Part shown: positions 33,644 through 43,000 of the stretch, in pieces
Position numbering within the stretch: the first letter of the stretch is position 1
Layout of the letters: every line of letters starts with the position of its first letter
Origin: Ruminococcus flavefaciens AE3010
Lineage (GTDB): Bacteria > Bacillota > Clostridia > Oscillospirales > Ruminococcaceae
DNA: 64,000 nucleotides
Reading direction: 5' to 3'
Assembly (NCBI RefSeq): GCF_000526795.1
Contig: NZ_JAGT01000001.1
Coordinates: 2,268,001-2,332,000, forward strand
The notes under the pieces: generated by a model
The model's database searches: none
Told to the model about the DNA's origin: nothing
The model's input: only the letters and a program-made list of their open reading frames with translations
Made by a program: the position numbers and the translations under genes

Positions 33644-35992
33644 ATGGATATACTCACACTGCTCAAAGCCAATATCCGCCGCAGAAAGGGCACATTCATC
33701 AGCATAGTCGTTCTCATGTTCATCATCTCCATGGCGCTGACCCTTATACTCAGTGTCAGCAAAAGCTGCGATGCTTCTCTCAATGAGCTGCACAGCTCAG
33801 CCCACAGCGGAAATGTTACTGTAATGATAAAGGACGCCGTTTTTACTGACGATATGAGACAGAAGCTTGACAATGAAGCCATACTCGACCACTACAAAGT
33901 CACTCCCGTAGCTGTAATGTCAAACGGTATGGACTGCGGAGATGTCAGCAATGAGAACTCCTGCTTCTTTTCGGTGCTCACCGAGGGCATAAGGCTTGTA
34001 AACAAAAGCTGCAGCGGCTATGAGGACAGTATCCCCCCACTCTCAAAAGGCGAGATATACCTGAGCTACGGCTCAAAGAACAGGCTGAAATGCAATATCG
34101 GAGACAAGGTGACCGCACACGCAAACGGCGGCGACTTCGACTTTACTATCAAGGGCTTTGTTGCAGAGCCTGTATTCGGAGCTATGCAGATAGGCTGGAA
34201 GTGGCAGTTCATATCACAGGAAGACTTCGACATGATAACAGCCGCAAACGCCGCCCAGAACGACGTTGACGGCAAGTGGGGCACGGGCTATATTGTACAG
34301 CTCTACAAGAGCGATGACTGCGGGCTCTCCGACGGAAAGTTCCGCCGTCAGGTAAATCTTGACAGCGATATCATCTCCAATTCATGGGGCTCTGTAACGC
34401 TGGATATGTCTAAGCATTACACCAACATCTACTCCGACAATATACTGGCTATACTGCTGGTGTTCATACTTATCCTCGCTGTCGTAGTACTTATCGTTGC
34501 CGGACACAGCATATCAACAGGCATAGAGCTCGACTATACAAATCTGGGCATATTAAAATCACAGGGCTTCAGCAGTTCAAGGATACGCCTGTCCATAATG
34601 CTCCAGTATCTCATAGCAGAGCTTGTGGGCAGCATTATCGGCGTACTTGCCGCACTGCCCCTCATAGGCGTGCTCACAGGTTTTTTTGACCCCATGTCAG
34701 GCTATATAACCGAGACCTCCGCCGACCTGAGCAAAACTCTGCTGTACCTCCTTGCTATTTTCGCAGTCAGCGTAGTATTCATACTCATCATCACTCACAA
34801 GGTCTGCCGTATCTCGCCTATCCGCGCTATTTCGGGCGGACGCAGGGAGATATACTTCGACAGCCGCCTTAAAGCTCCCATAAGCGCAAAATTTCTCTCA
34901 TCGACACTGGCGCTCCGTCAGTTCACCTCCGCAAAGAGGAGATACATCGCTTCTGTTATCATTGCAGCGATACTGGTATTTTTCATGCTCATGGTGAACG
35001 CTCTCAGCACCGCAGCCAGCTCCAGAAAGGCTCTGAAAATGATGGGCGTGGGCTATGTCGACCTGTTCATTGACTTCAATGAGACAAAGTCCAGAGAGGA
35101 AATAGACAGGGTCATGGACACTGTAAAGGAAAACGGCGGCTTGCAGACAAGATACTTCTCTCACGGTGTTTACCTGTCACTGGACGGCGAAGAGATCTAT
35201 TGCAGTATCGACCTTTATCCCGAGGATATATACGTCACAAAGGGCAGAGCTCCCAAATACGACAACGAGATAGTCATAACCGAAATAGCTGCCGACGAGT
35301 TTGATCTGAAGATAGGCGACAAGGTAGATATCGCCAAATACGACAAGCACTCGGAGTTCATTGTAAGCGGATTATATCCTTCCATGTCTGATACTGGTAT
35401 GTCCATATCCATGAACGCTGACGGAGCCAAAAAGCTTGACGTAAAGCCCAGAATGGTGGGCGGAGCTGTTGAGCTTGCAGAGGGAGCAGACCCAGCCAAG
35501 ATAAAGGCAGCTCTCGAAAAGGAGTACGGCGACGATATAAAGGTCACCATAGCCGACGAAAACGATGAAATGGAAATTTACGAAACGGCTATCCAAGCCA
35601 TGAGGTTCATCATCTACTCGTTCTCGCTGTTCTTTGCTCTGGTGGCAGTTACCATGGTAAGCACCAAGGCTTTCACACAGGAAAAGACCGATATCGGCAT
35701 ATTCAAGGCGCAGGGCTTCACCACAGGAAAGCTGAGGCTGCAATTCGCGGTAAGGTTCCTTATCGTATCCGTACTGGGAGCTCTCCTCGGAACAGCTATG
35801 GGTATGCTATTAATCAACAAGCTGCTGTCAGTGATGCTGAAAGGCATCGGCATAACAAGCTTCTACGCAAGCTTCACACCAATGTCGGTGATCGTACCCG
35901 CAGCAGCAATATGCCTCTGCTTCTTCCTGTTTGCACTTTTTGCTTCACGGAAAATAAAAAAGGTGGGCATCAGACAGCTTATAACAGAATAA
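33644..35992 (+). CDS. FtsX-like ABC transporter permease
   Basis: 782 aa. ATG 33644 follows GAGGTGAG. First transmembrane segment about 14-35 (FISIVVLMFIISMALTLIL), a large extracytoplasmic domain to about residue 260, then three helices of a first FtsX domain (LAILLVFILILAVVVLIVAG onwards). A further membrane segment near 450 (ASVIIAAILVFFMLMV) precedes a second extracellular domain and a C-terminal FtsX domain from about 645 (AMRFIIYSFSLFFALVAVTM). Two FtsX domains in one chain fit exporters of antimicrobial peptides or lipoprotein-type substrates. Substrate unknown. Confidence 0.9.
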   Translation: MDILTLLKANIRRRKGTFISIVVLMFIISMALTLILSVSKSCDASLNELHSSAHSGNVTVMIKDAVFTDDMRQKLDNEAILDHYKVTPVAVMSNGMDCGDVSNENSCFFSVLTEGIRLVNKSCSGYEDSIPPLSKGEIYLSYGSKNRLKCNIGDKVTAHANGGDFDFTIKGFVAEPVFGAMQIGWKWQFISQEDFDMITAANAAQNDVDGKWGTGYIVQLYKSDDCGLSDGKFRRQVNLDSDIISNSWGSVTLDMSKHYTNIYSDNILAILLVFILILAVVVLIVAGHSISTGIELDYTNLGILKSQGFSSSRIRLSIMLQYLIAELVGSIIGVLAALPLIGVLTGFFDPMSGYITETSADLSKTLLYLLAIFAVSVVFILIITHKVCRISPIRAISGGRREIYFDSRLKAPISAKFLSSTLALRQFTSAKRRYIASVIIAAILVFFMLMVNALSTAASSRKALKMMGVGYVDLFIDFNETKSREEIDRVMDTVKENGGLQTRYFSHGVYLSLDGEEIYCSIDLYPEDIYVTKGRAPKYDNEIVITEIAADEFDLKIGDKVDIAKYDKHSEFIVSGLYPSMSDTGMSISMNADGAKKLDVKPRMVGGAVELAEGADPAKIKAALEKEYGDDIKVTIADENDEMEIYETAIQAMRFIIYSFSLFFALVAVTMVSTKAFTQEKTDIGIFKAQGFTTGKLRLQFAVRFLIVSVLGALLGTAMGMLLINKLLSVMLKGIGITSFYASFTPMSVIVPAAAICLCFFLFALFASRKIKKVGIRQLITE

Positions 35993-35998
35993 AAAAGC

Positions 35999-36030
35999 AG
36001 GCGGCGATGAATGATACATCGCCGCCTTTT
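35999..36030. terminator. bidirectional terminator
   Basis: AGGCGGCGATG-AATGATA-CATCGCCGCCTTTT preceded by AAAAAAGC; shared by the ABC operon (+) and the XRE gene (-). Confidence 0.9.
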
Positions 36031-36031
36031 G

Positions 36032-36643
36032 TCATTCTTTCTGTATGCCTGAAGTACGCCTGATATCCTGATAAAAGAGCCCGTGCTGAGTGCAGTACCA
36101 CACCAGCCGTCCCGACTTATAAAATGGAAGCGTCACCTGTAGATTCCACTCGGGATACTGCTTGAACACCATTGCTGAGCTGTCGGTCACATAAGCCACA
36201 AAGGAGATATAGTGCTCCTTTTTCATTTCGTGGTCTGAGGATATGAACCACTCCCCGCCCAAGTCCTCGGTGCTGAGCATATCTGTGCCCTCAGCCTTTA
36301 CAGGCTCCAGTGGGGCAAGCTTGTTCCCGCAGCAGGTCACAGCCGTCTCGGAGGTAGCTGTGATGATGTTGCCGCACTCCCTGCATACGTAAAATTTCAG
36401 CTTTTTCATATTGCCTTTCTCACTTTCATTTTTATCTATCCTGCCCGAAAGCAGTGTCTGCACATCTGTGCCGAATATTTCGGAAAGCTCAGACAGCAGC
36501 GATACATCGGGACAGCCGTTGCCGCACTCCCATTTTGATACTGCCTTGTCACTGACATTTAAACTTTCCGCCAGCTGCTTCTGGGTAAGTCCGCAGTTTA
36601 GCCTGAGCTGCTTTATGAGCGCTCCTGTTTTTACCTGATCCAT
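36032..36643 (-). CDS. XRE helix-turn-helix fused to a desulfoferrodoxin-like domain
   Basis: 203 aa; ATG 36643 after GAGAGGTG. Residues about 5-60: HTH_3 (IKQLRLNCGLTQKQLAESLNVSDKAVSKWECG). Residues about 78-110: a desulforedoxin-like Cys4 iron site (FYVCRECGNIITATSETAVTCCGNKLAPL). Residues about 130-200: a neelaredoxin/superoxide-reductase-like fold with DHEMKKEHYISFVAYV and a C-terminal CTQHGLFYQ, matching the His and Cys/His ligand positions of superoxide reductase. Looks like a transcription factor using an iron centre to sense O2 or superoxide. The Glu-Lys catalytic segment of true superoxide reductases is not obvious, so sensing rather than catalysis is favoured. Confidence 0.82.
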   Translation of the reverse strand: MDQVKTGALIKQLRLNCGLTQKQLAESLNVSDKAVSKWECGNGCPDVSLLSELSEIFGTDVQTLLSGRIDKNESEKGNMKKLKFYVCRECGNIITATSETAVTCCGNKLAPLEPVKAEGTDMLSTEDLGGEWFISSDHEMKKEHYISFVAYVTDSSAMVFKQYPEWNLQVTLPFYKSGRLVWYCTQHGLFYQDIRRTSGIQKE

Positions 36644-36756
36644 AATATTCACCTCTCCGACTTCGGGTCTGTTCCATGTCTTAATTGTAGCTCACAGCCG
36701 CGGAAAAGTCAATCTACGCTCCGTAGAGAAAGGCAGGTCTGCGGTAGGCCTGAGAG

Positions 36757-37089
36757 TTACCGCGCTGAAAGAATCGCAGCCTTAAAATGTGACTCCCTGC
36801 ATATATAGTCCTCATCGCCGCTGATATATTTAAGGAACTCCACTCTTTTGGGCAGCTCCTCAATGTCAGCCGAAAAAGACCTGTGCCACACAAACATGGG
36901 AAGATGTCCCATATCGCCGCTGCTGTGGACTGCCACAGCACAGCCGAAGACCCACTTCTCCGCGGGGAGCTCCCCGAAGCCGAAGCCCTCGGCGGCAGCC
37001 ATAGACGCAAAGCGCTCCCATGTCTCCCTGCTGTCGATGTATACCCATACCTTTTCGTCGCTGCCGAGCATTTCTCTGATAGTACGCAT
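36757..37089 (-). CDS. hypothetical protein downstream of a SAM-clan riboswitch, 110 aa
   Basis: Start ATG 37089 with GGGAG 10 nt before it. Family not recognised. The product is soluble, Trp/Phe/Glu-rich and begins RTIREMLGSDEKVWVYIDSRETWERFASMAAAEGF, suggesting a small alpha/beta domain, with one Cys at VFGCAV and one at YICRES. It has its own promoter and a structured leader of the SAM type, so its expression should respond to S-adenosylmethionine. The gene downstream (XRE fusion, 36643) is in the same direction after a 110-bp gap. Confidence 0.65.
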   Translation of the reverse strand: MRTIREMLGSDEKVWVYIDSRETWERFASMAAAEGFGFGELPAEKWVFGCAVAVHSSGDMGHLPMFVWHRSFSADIEELPKRVEFLKYISGDEDYICRESHFKAAILSAR

Positions 37090-37119
37090 AAATCATGCAC
37101 TCCCTGTAAAAATATTCCA

Positions 37120-37256
37120 AAAGAGTACAAAAGCGACCCCATCGTAACGACAGGATCGCTGCATAAGCATTATTCACATCCCATCGTTCAAGCTTTAGCA
37201 CCTTACATAATGCAGGTTGCTGTACGGTCAGCGGGCTTGTCCCTCGCGTACTCTTT
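37120..37256 (-). promoter_or_regulatory. SAM-clan riboswitch (SAM-I or SAM-I/IV-like)
   Basis: Read on the minus strand, the leader has the SAM-I core in order: GCGAGGGACAAGCCCGCTGA (P2 with kink-turn), CAGCAACC, a short hairpin, then AAGGTGCTAAAGC. A closing stem AAAGAGTAC (37256-37248) pairs perfectly with GTACTCTTT (37128-37120). Between the core and the 3' closing strand is GCGATCC...GGGGTCGCTTTT (37160-37131), a terminator-like or accessory hairpin. The usual TCC after GGTGCTAA is absent, so it may be a variant. Motif-based; not scored with a covariance model. Confidence 0.75.
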
Positions 37257-37267
37257 ATGGTACTTTT

Positions 37268-37296
37268 ATCATAGCACAGTTTTCGGCTGCTGTCAA
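37268..37296 (-). promoter_or_regulatory. promoter of the riboswitch transcript
   Basis: Minus strand TTGACA (37296-37291), 17-bp spacer, TATGAT (37273-37268). Confidence 0.88.
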
Positions 37297-37382
37297 GTAC
37301 TGTTTGCAGATTTCGGCATAAAAAGATTGAACAATAAAACCTGTTCTTATTTGTGAATGATGCGTAAAATTTTTAAATTCTG

Positions 37383-37411
37383 TTGACATTCATTTGGCGA
37401 CGTGATACAAT
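37383..37411 (+). promoter_or_regulatory. promoter of mcrBC
   Basis: TTGACA (37383-37388), 17-bp spacer, TACAAT (37406-37411); 36 bp before the mcrB start codon. Confidence 0.88.
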
Positions 37412-37446
37412 TACCATAGGATATTATTGGAAAGGTTGTCATAAAT

Positions 37447-39222
37447 ATGGAGAAAACTAAAATTATTGAAGAACTCAAACATAAAAATGACATACAACCT
37501 AATGAATTTGACGGAACATACAGCTCTGTCCGCGAAGCTGTGGAATGCTATGCAAAGCTGAAAAAGACCACCCTCATCGACTACAAGGATCTTGATCTGC
37601 TTTATTACCTGACGCTCGGCATCTGGTCGGGGGACAAGGATGAGCTGAAGCTCCGCATTCAGAACAGCCACCTGCTCCACATCGACAAGCATATGCTTTA
37701 CACCACTATCGATAAGATATGGAGCAAGGGCGCAAGAATGCTGTTTACTCATGTGGCAAATAAGTATGAGAAGAATTTCCTTGTGAATCCTCTCTCCTTC
37801 AAGAGCGCTCTCATTGCCGAAAAGCCTGAGTCTATACAGTTCTTCTTCAAAATGTGCATAAACCTGTCGGGACTGGACAACGACACCAAGCTCCTTGATA
37901 CTGCGCAGAAAATGCTCAACGCACAGATCAAGGATTCGGGAATGCCTGTGTTTGCTTTATCAAGGATACTTCACTGTCTTAAACCCAATACCTTTCCTAT
38001 ACTTGGCGAAAGCATCACCGATTCCCTCTGTTTCAGAGAGCTTGGCATCCCACTAAGAAAAATAGAAGATCTGTCGCAGTATATCCACAACTGCCGAAAG
38101 ATACTTGAATTCCGCAATTCTCATTTCAAGTTCAAGAATATGAGAGTATTCGACATTATGTCATGGCAGCTCCTCGGCGAGCTGAAAGCTCCTGATGAAA
38201 AGGAAGAGGAGGAGCAGGCGGACAAGACTCTTGCGGATTATCAGTTCAGAAAAAAGGTCGCTCCCCTTAACCAGATCCTTTACGGACCTCCCGGAACAGG
38301 TAAGACCTATAACGTAGTAAAGTATGCGGTGGAGCTTATCGAGGGCAGAAAGATAGCTCCCGATGAAAAGTATTCCGTAATAAAGGCTATATACTCAAAA
38401 TATACAGCTTCGGGTCAGATAAAGTTCACCACCTTCCACCAGTCCCTCAGCTATGAGGAATTCGTTGAGGGTATCCGTCCCGTCGTAGTTGACAGATACG
38501 GCAACGACACCAGTACAGCCCATGAGGATACTACTGTCATTTACCGTCCCTACAACGGCATTTTCAAGTCGCTGTGCGAAAAGGCTTCAAAGAGTCCCCA
38601 TATGAAATTCGTGGCTATCATAGACGAGATAAACCGAGGCAATATCTCAAGGATATTCGGTGAGCTCATAACCCTCATCGAAGAGTCGAAGCGAGGCTCA
38701 TCGGTCATTCTCCCCTATTCACAGACCGATTTTTCCGTGCCGCCCAATCTGTATATCCTCGGTACAATGAATACAGCTGACCGTTCCATCGCCATGCTGG
38801 ACACTGCTCTGAGAAGAAGATTCGACTTTATCGAAATGATGCCTCAGCCCTCACTGCTGGGCGAATGCGGCGGCGTAGACCTCTGCGAGCTGCTTACCGC
38901 ACTCAATGAGCGTATAGAGTATTACTACGACCGCGAGCACGCTATCGGTCATGCATACTTCATGAACAACGACGGCTGCATAAAAAGTCTCGACGAGCTG
39001 AGAGAGGTCTTCTCCACAAAGATAATCCCTCTGCTTCAGGAGTATTTCTTCGATGACTACGAAAGGATAAAGCTTGTGCTGAACGACAAGAATGCTTTCA
39101 TCGAATGCATTACTCCAAAGTACATCAAGCAGTTCGATTCGGGACAGAAGCTTTACCGTCTCGGCAATCCCATGAACTGGAACATGGATAACTTCATAAA
39201 TATCTACCGCGATGTTTTATGA
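37447..39222 (+). CDS. mcrB: McrB-type AAA+ GTPase of a McrBC restriction system
   Basis: 591 aa. The N-terminal 260 residues are helical and not a recognised DNA-reader domain; they may bind modified DNA or another signal. The AAA+ domain starts near residue 270: Walker A GPPGTGKT (about 280-287), [20 protein letters not shown], Walker [26 protein letters not shown], and the McrB-specific sensor [24 protein letters not shown]. In McrBC systems this ring translocates on DNA with GTP and drives McrC nuclease. Its partner gene, 15 nt downstream, lacks the nuclease domain. Confidence 0.93.
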   Translation: MEKTKIIEELKHKNDIQPNEFDGTYSSVREAVECYAKLKKTTLIDYKDLDLLYYLTLGIWSGDKDELKLRIQNSHLLHIDKHMLYTTIDKIWSKGARMLFTHVANKYEKNFLVNPLSFKSALIAEKPESIQFFFKMCINLSGLDNDTKLLDTAQKMLNAQIKDSGMPVFALSRILHCLKPNTFPILGESITDSLCFRELGIPLRKIEDLSQYIHNCRKILEFRNSHFKFKNMRVFDIMSWQLLGELKAPDEKEEEEQADKTLADYQFRKKVAPLNQILYGPPGTGKTYNVVKYAVELIEGRKIAPDEKYSVIKAIYSKYTASGQIKFTTFHQSLSYEEFVEGIRPVVVDRYGNDTSTAHEDTTVIYRPYNGIFKSLCEKASKSPHMKFVAIIDEINRGNISRIFGELITLIEESKRGSSVILPYSQTDFSVPPNLYILGTMNTADRSIAMLDTALRRRFDFIEMMPQPSLLGECGGVDLCELLTALNERIEYYYDREHAIGHAYFMNNDGCIKSLDELREVFSTKIIPLLQEYFFDDYERIKLVLNDKNAFIECITPKYIKQFDSGQKLYRLGNPMNWNMDNFINIYRDVL

Positions 39223-39237
39223 TGAACGGAGAATACA

Positions 39238-40041
39238 ATGTACACAAAACACCTTTGCGTATCGGCAAATGAAAATATCGCCGAAATTTCCGCAGAAAAC
39301 GGCAAGCTTTCGGAAATGCTGGGCGAGTTTGCGGAGGTCTGCGGAGCTGACGGCAGAAAAGTGATAGCTGTCAGTGGAAAAAACGGGAAGAAATACTTCA
39401 CGGCAGGCTCATACTGCGGATTCGCATATCTCACCGACAGAACTCTTATCGAGGTGCTGCCCCGTACAAAAAACGGTACGGCAGATGCAAGAAAAACGCT
39501 CTGCGCCGAGTTTTGCAGGCGGTGCGGATATACCTTCGTCCCGTCGGCACTCGACCCCGAGATGAACTTCATGGAGTACTTCATATCCGTGTTTGCGGAC
39601 GAGACCATGAAGATAATCAAAAGCGGAGTTCTCTCGCGCTACACAAGCTGCGAGGAAAACATGACTTCGGTGCAGGGAGCTATCCTGTTCTCGGAGAATA
39701 TCCGACGCAATCTGGTACACCGTGAAAGGGTATATGTGCGCCATGATATCTTCACTCCCGACCGTGCGGAAAACCGCATAATAAAAGCGGCAGCAAAGCT
39801 GCTCAACAAGATGACCGCTGATCCCCGAAGCTCACACCTGCTGAAAGAAACGCTGTCATTCCTTGACGAAGTCCGTGTGCCCCACGACATTACCGCAGAG
39901 TTCGGCAAATGCATAAACACGCGGAACACAAAAAAGTACAGCACCACCCTCAATATTTGCAGAATGCTTTTTGACAAGAATGAGGGTACTGCCTTTTCGG
40001 GAAAATACATATTATGCGCACAGTTTTATAAAATACCGTAA
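39238..40041 (+). CDS. mcrC: McrC-like protein, truncated before the nuclease domain
   Basis: 267 aa, whereas McrC proteins usually have about 340-450. The N-terminal McrC domain is intact: GKKYFTAGSYCGFAYLTDRTLIEVLPR, FMEYFISVFADE, SGVLSRYTSCEENMTSVQGAI, RRNLVHRERVYVRHDIFTPDRAENRIIKAA. In family members the text after FSGKY continues into a hydrophobic stretch and LFExYV, then the PD-(D/E)xK nuclease. Here it stops at QFYKIP, 5 bp before a terminator, and no other frame continues it. So this is a deletion rather than a frameshift. Either a dead system or a non-cleaving derivative. Confidence 0.85.
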   Translation: MYTKHLCVSANENIAEISAENGKLSEMLGEFAEVCGADGRKVIAVSGKNGKKYFTAGSYCGFAYLTDRTLIEVLPRTKNGTADARKTLCAEFCRRCGYTFVPSALDPEMNFMEYFISVFADETMKIIKSGVLSRYTSCEENMTSVQGAILFSENIRRNLVHRERVYVRHDIFTPDRAENRIIKAAAKLLNKMTADPRSSHLLKETLSFLDEVRVPHDITAEFGKCINTRNTKKYSTTLNICRMLFDKNEGTAFSGKYILCAQFYKIP

Positions 40042-40045
40042 GGAA

Positions 40046-40080
40046 AAGGGACTTTCCCATTGGAAAGTCCCTTGTTTTTA
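40046..40080. terminator. terminator between mcrC and the xylan enzyme gene
   Basis: AAGGGACTTTCC-CATT-GGAAAGTCCCTT followed by GTTTTT; convergent genes on both sides. Confidence 0.92.
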
Positions 40081-43000
40081 TGCCTTGAATATGAACTTTA
40101 TGAAGTTGTACATAAGCGGTATAACAGTGTTTGCATCATGTCCGCCGCCGGGAACGGAGATATAGATATTCTCTGTGCCGTGCTGTGTGAACAGGTCGCT
40201 GTACTGCTTGGGGAAGTCATTTACCATAGTGTCGTTTGTACCGCCTGCGATCATAAGCAGATATGGTGAATAGGGAGGGTCTATCCTCATATCGTCCTTG
40301 CTCATAACGCCGGGATGTGTCATGAACTGATCCTGTGTGGGGAAGATACCCGGGGCAGGTGCGCCGCCGCCGATGTAGCCTACCTTGTCACTGCACTTCA
40401 TGCCGATGTAGAGGGATTCTCTTCCGCCCATTGAGAAGCCTGCAACTGCGGTGTTCTCACGTCCTGTCTTTACAGGATAGTGGGACTCGATGTAAGGCAT
40501 AAGGCTGTCGGGCATATCCTCTACAAAGTTATCATATCCGGGGACGTCTGCCTGACCGTTGCCTGTCTGCTTCTCATGGTTCGGGTCTGTGTACTGATTG
40601 GTGAAAACGATTATCATTGGCTCAGCTTCGCCGCTCTTGATGAGGTTTGTAGCTATCTCGCGGATACCCATACCGTTCATCATCGAGGACTCATCGCCGC
40701 CGTAGCCGTGGTTGACATAGAACACGGGATACTTCTTGCTGCTGTCATATCCCGGCGGGAGCCATACGTTTGCGCCCTTGTTGCGGTTTGCCTTTTTCGA
40801 GAAATATGTGATATGCTCAACTGTGCCCTCTGCATTTTTCAGTACTGTTGAGGGAACGTTTACTGTTATCTGGTCGCGTATGCTTGCCATGTAAGCGCTT
40901 GGGTCTGCATTGGTGGTCGTAGTTGTGGTTGTGGCAGTCGATGTGGTCGTTGCCTTTGTAGTTGTTGCAGCTGTGGTAACTGTCTTGATGTCGTCGGAGT
41001 AGCTCTCAGGGAGCTTTGTGATAGTGCCTAAGAGGAACTTCTGGATAACGAGGGCGTCGTTGGCTGTGATACCGCCGCCTGCTTCACTTACGTCTGCGTT
41101 AAATGCGCCTGTCTCAGAAAGAACATACTTGTTCGGATTTGCGAGAGACTGCATTATGAGTACAACGTCAGCCATGTCCACGCCGCCGTCGTTGTTGGCG
41201 TCACCCCATTTGGAGACCTTTGCGTCAAGTGCAGCCTTTGGATCGGCAGTTGTTGTAACGATCGGTGCAGCTGTAGTAGTGGTCGTGGTCGTTGTGGTGG
41301 TTGTAGTAGTTGTTGTTGTTGTAACAGCCTTTGGACCGTCGATAACTGTGCCAGCCTTAGCAACGATTGCCTCGTCGATAGCAAAGTCATCTGTGCCCTC
41401 TTCTGTCTCAACATAGAGCTTGATGTTGGAGGCGCCCGTTGGGATAGTGTAGTTTGGATTTGCAAGCTGTACATACTCGCCGTTGGAAACTCCGTCTGCG
41501 ATATGATCGTATTTAGTTTCGCCGTCAGCTGTGTATTCCAGTGACAGCATCATGTTGCCAGAGCCCTTTGCTGCAACGCTGAAGCTGTAGGACTCCCCTG
41601 CCTTGAATGTAAGGTAGTCCAGAGTCTTCATTGCGCCGTGCCATGCACTGGTTCTGCCAGATACTGTGAGAGCCTTGCTGCCTGCGTATGCTGAACCGCC
41701 TGTGGAAACTGTAGCACCGCCTCTGCCTTCCCAGCCGTTGCTGTCGTCCTCGAATGTGTCGTGGTAGTAATAACCGTTTGCATCAGGCTCGATAGGTTCG
41801 GGAGGTGTGGGATCCTTGCCGCCCACGAAGCCCTTGCCGTCGCTTTCAAGAGCCACAACGAATGTGGAAACGCTGTTTGCGGGGAGCTGTGCTGTGAACG
41901 ATGAACCGCTTGCTGAAACTCCGCTTATGCTTGCGATATTTTCGCTTCCGGAGGTTCTGTAGGTCTCAACGCCAGTGACATTTCTGCCGCTGAGGGTGAA
42001 CTGCTGACTTACTGCACCGCTGCCCTTATTGATTGCGACTACTGTAGCCTGTGTGTCGCTGTGCTTATATGCTGATACAAGAATGTTTGTATTTGGCTGC
42101 TCTGTAGCGTCGATACGAACGTCGCCCGGGCGAACCCACTTGGAGAACTGAGCCATTGCATATCCGCGCTTGGAAATCTTACCGGTATCCCACATTGGAC
42201 TGTACTGTCGGCGTATGTACCACCAAACATAAGCGTTCATGTTGCCTACAACGAGTGCGTTGTGGATGTTTTCTGCGACCTGAACACCCTCTGGCCAGCG
42301 GTCAGCGGAGTTGTTATCACTATTTGGAACGTAGACCTCGGTCATCCATATTTCCTTGCCGCAGTTTTCAAGGGCAGGGAAGTCCATAGCGTTGCGCTGT
42401 GTTCCGTAGAAATGAGTGCCGAACATATCGCAGTTTGCCATAGCCTTGGAATTGTTGAGGATTGCGTTGTAGAAGCTCTTGTTATAGCTGAAACTCTCAG
42501 GTGACATCAGCTTTGTTGTGGTGCCGGCTGTTACAGACTTACCGTAATTTGCAATGAAGTTTGCAGCACGGTCTGCACTCCATGCAGTCCACTCGCCTGA
42601 CCAGTCAGGCTCGTTCTGAACAGAGATAGAATTGAGCTGAACGCCTTGATTGTTGCAGTACTTGATGAAGTCATTGAGGTGCTGAGCGTACTGAGCTTCT
42701 GCACCCTGTTTGAGGACGTACTGACCGCCTGTAGGACCGCCTGTGCCGTTTGTTCTCATTGAAGCTGGCGGATTCCAAGGTGTAGCAAATACTGTAGCGC
42801 CGAGCTTCTGAGCTCTCTGAGCTGTCGGGATAGCGTTCTTCCATGCATTCTTGTCATCGCTGACGAAGATACGCAGAATTGTAAGTCCCAGCTCGTCGGC
42901 GCCGTTTCCAAAAGCTTTCTGAACCTGAGCCTCGGTCATGTCTCCCGGAGCGCCGTTCTGAGCATTATAGCTCTGCCACTCAGGGTGGTTCATGCCGCCG

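Noticed and set aside
36714-37142. 142-codon minus-strand ORF overlapping the 110-aa gene
   Set aside because: It starts inside the riboswitch, has no RBS at its start, and its Arg/Ser-rich composition is of the shadow type; the 36757-37089 frame fits better.
41268-41335. GTT/GTG-rich simple repeat as a microsatellite or regulatory tract
   Set aside because: It encodes the poly-Thr linker of the cellulosomal enzyme in frame.
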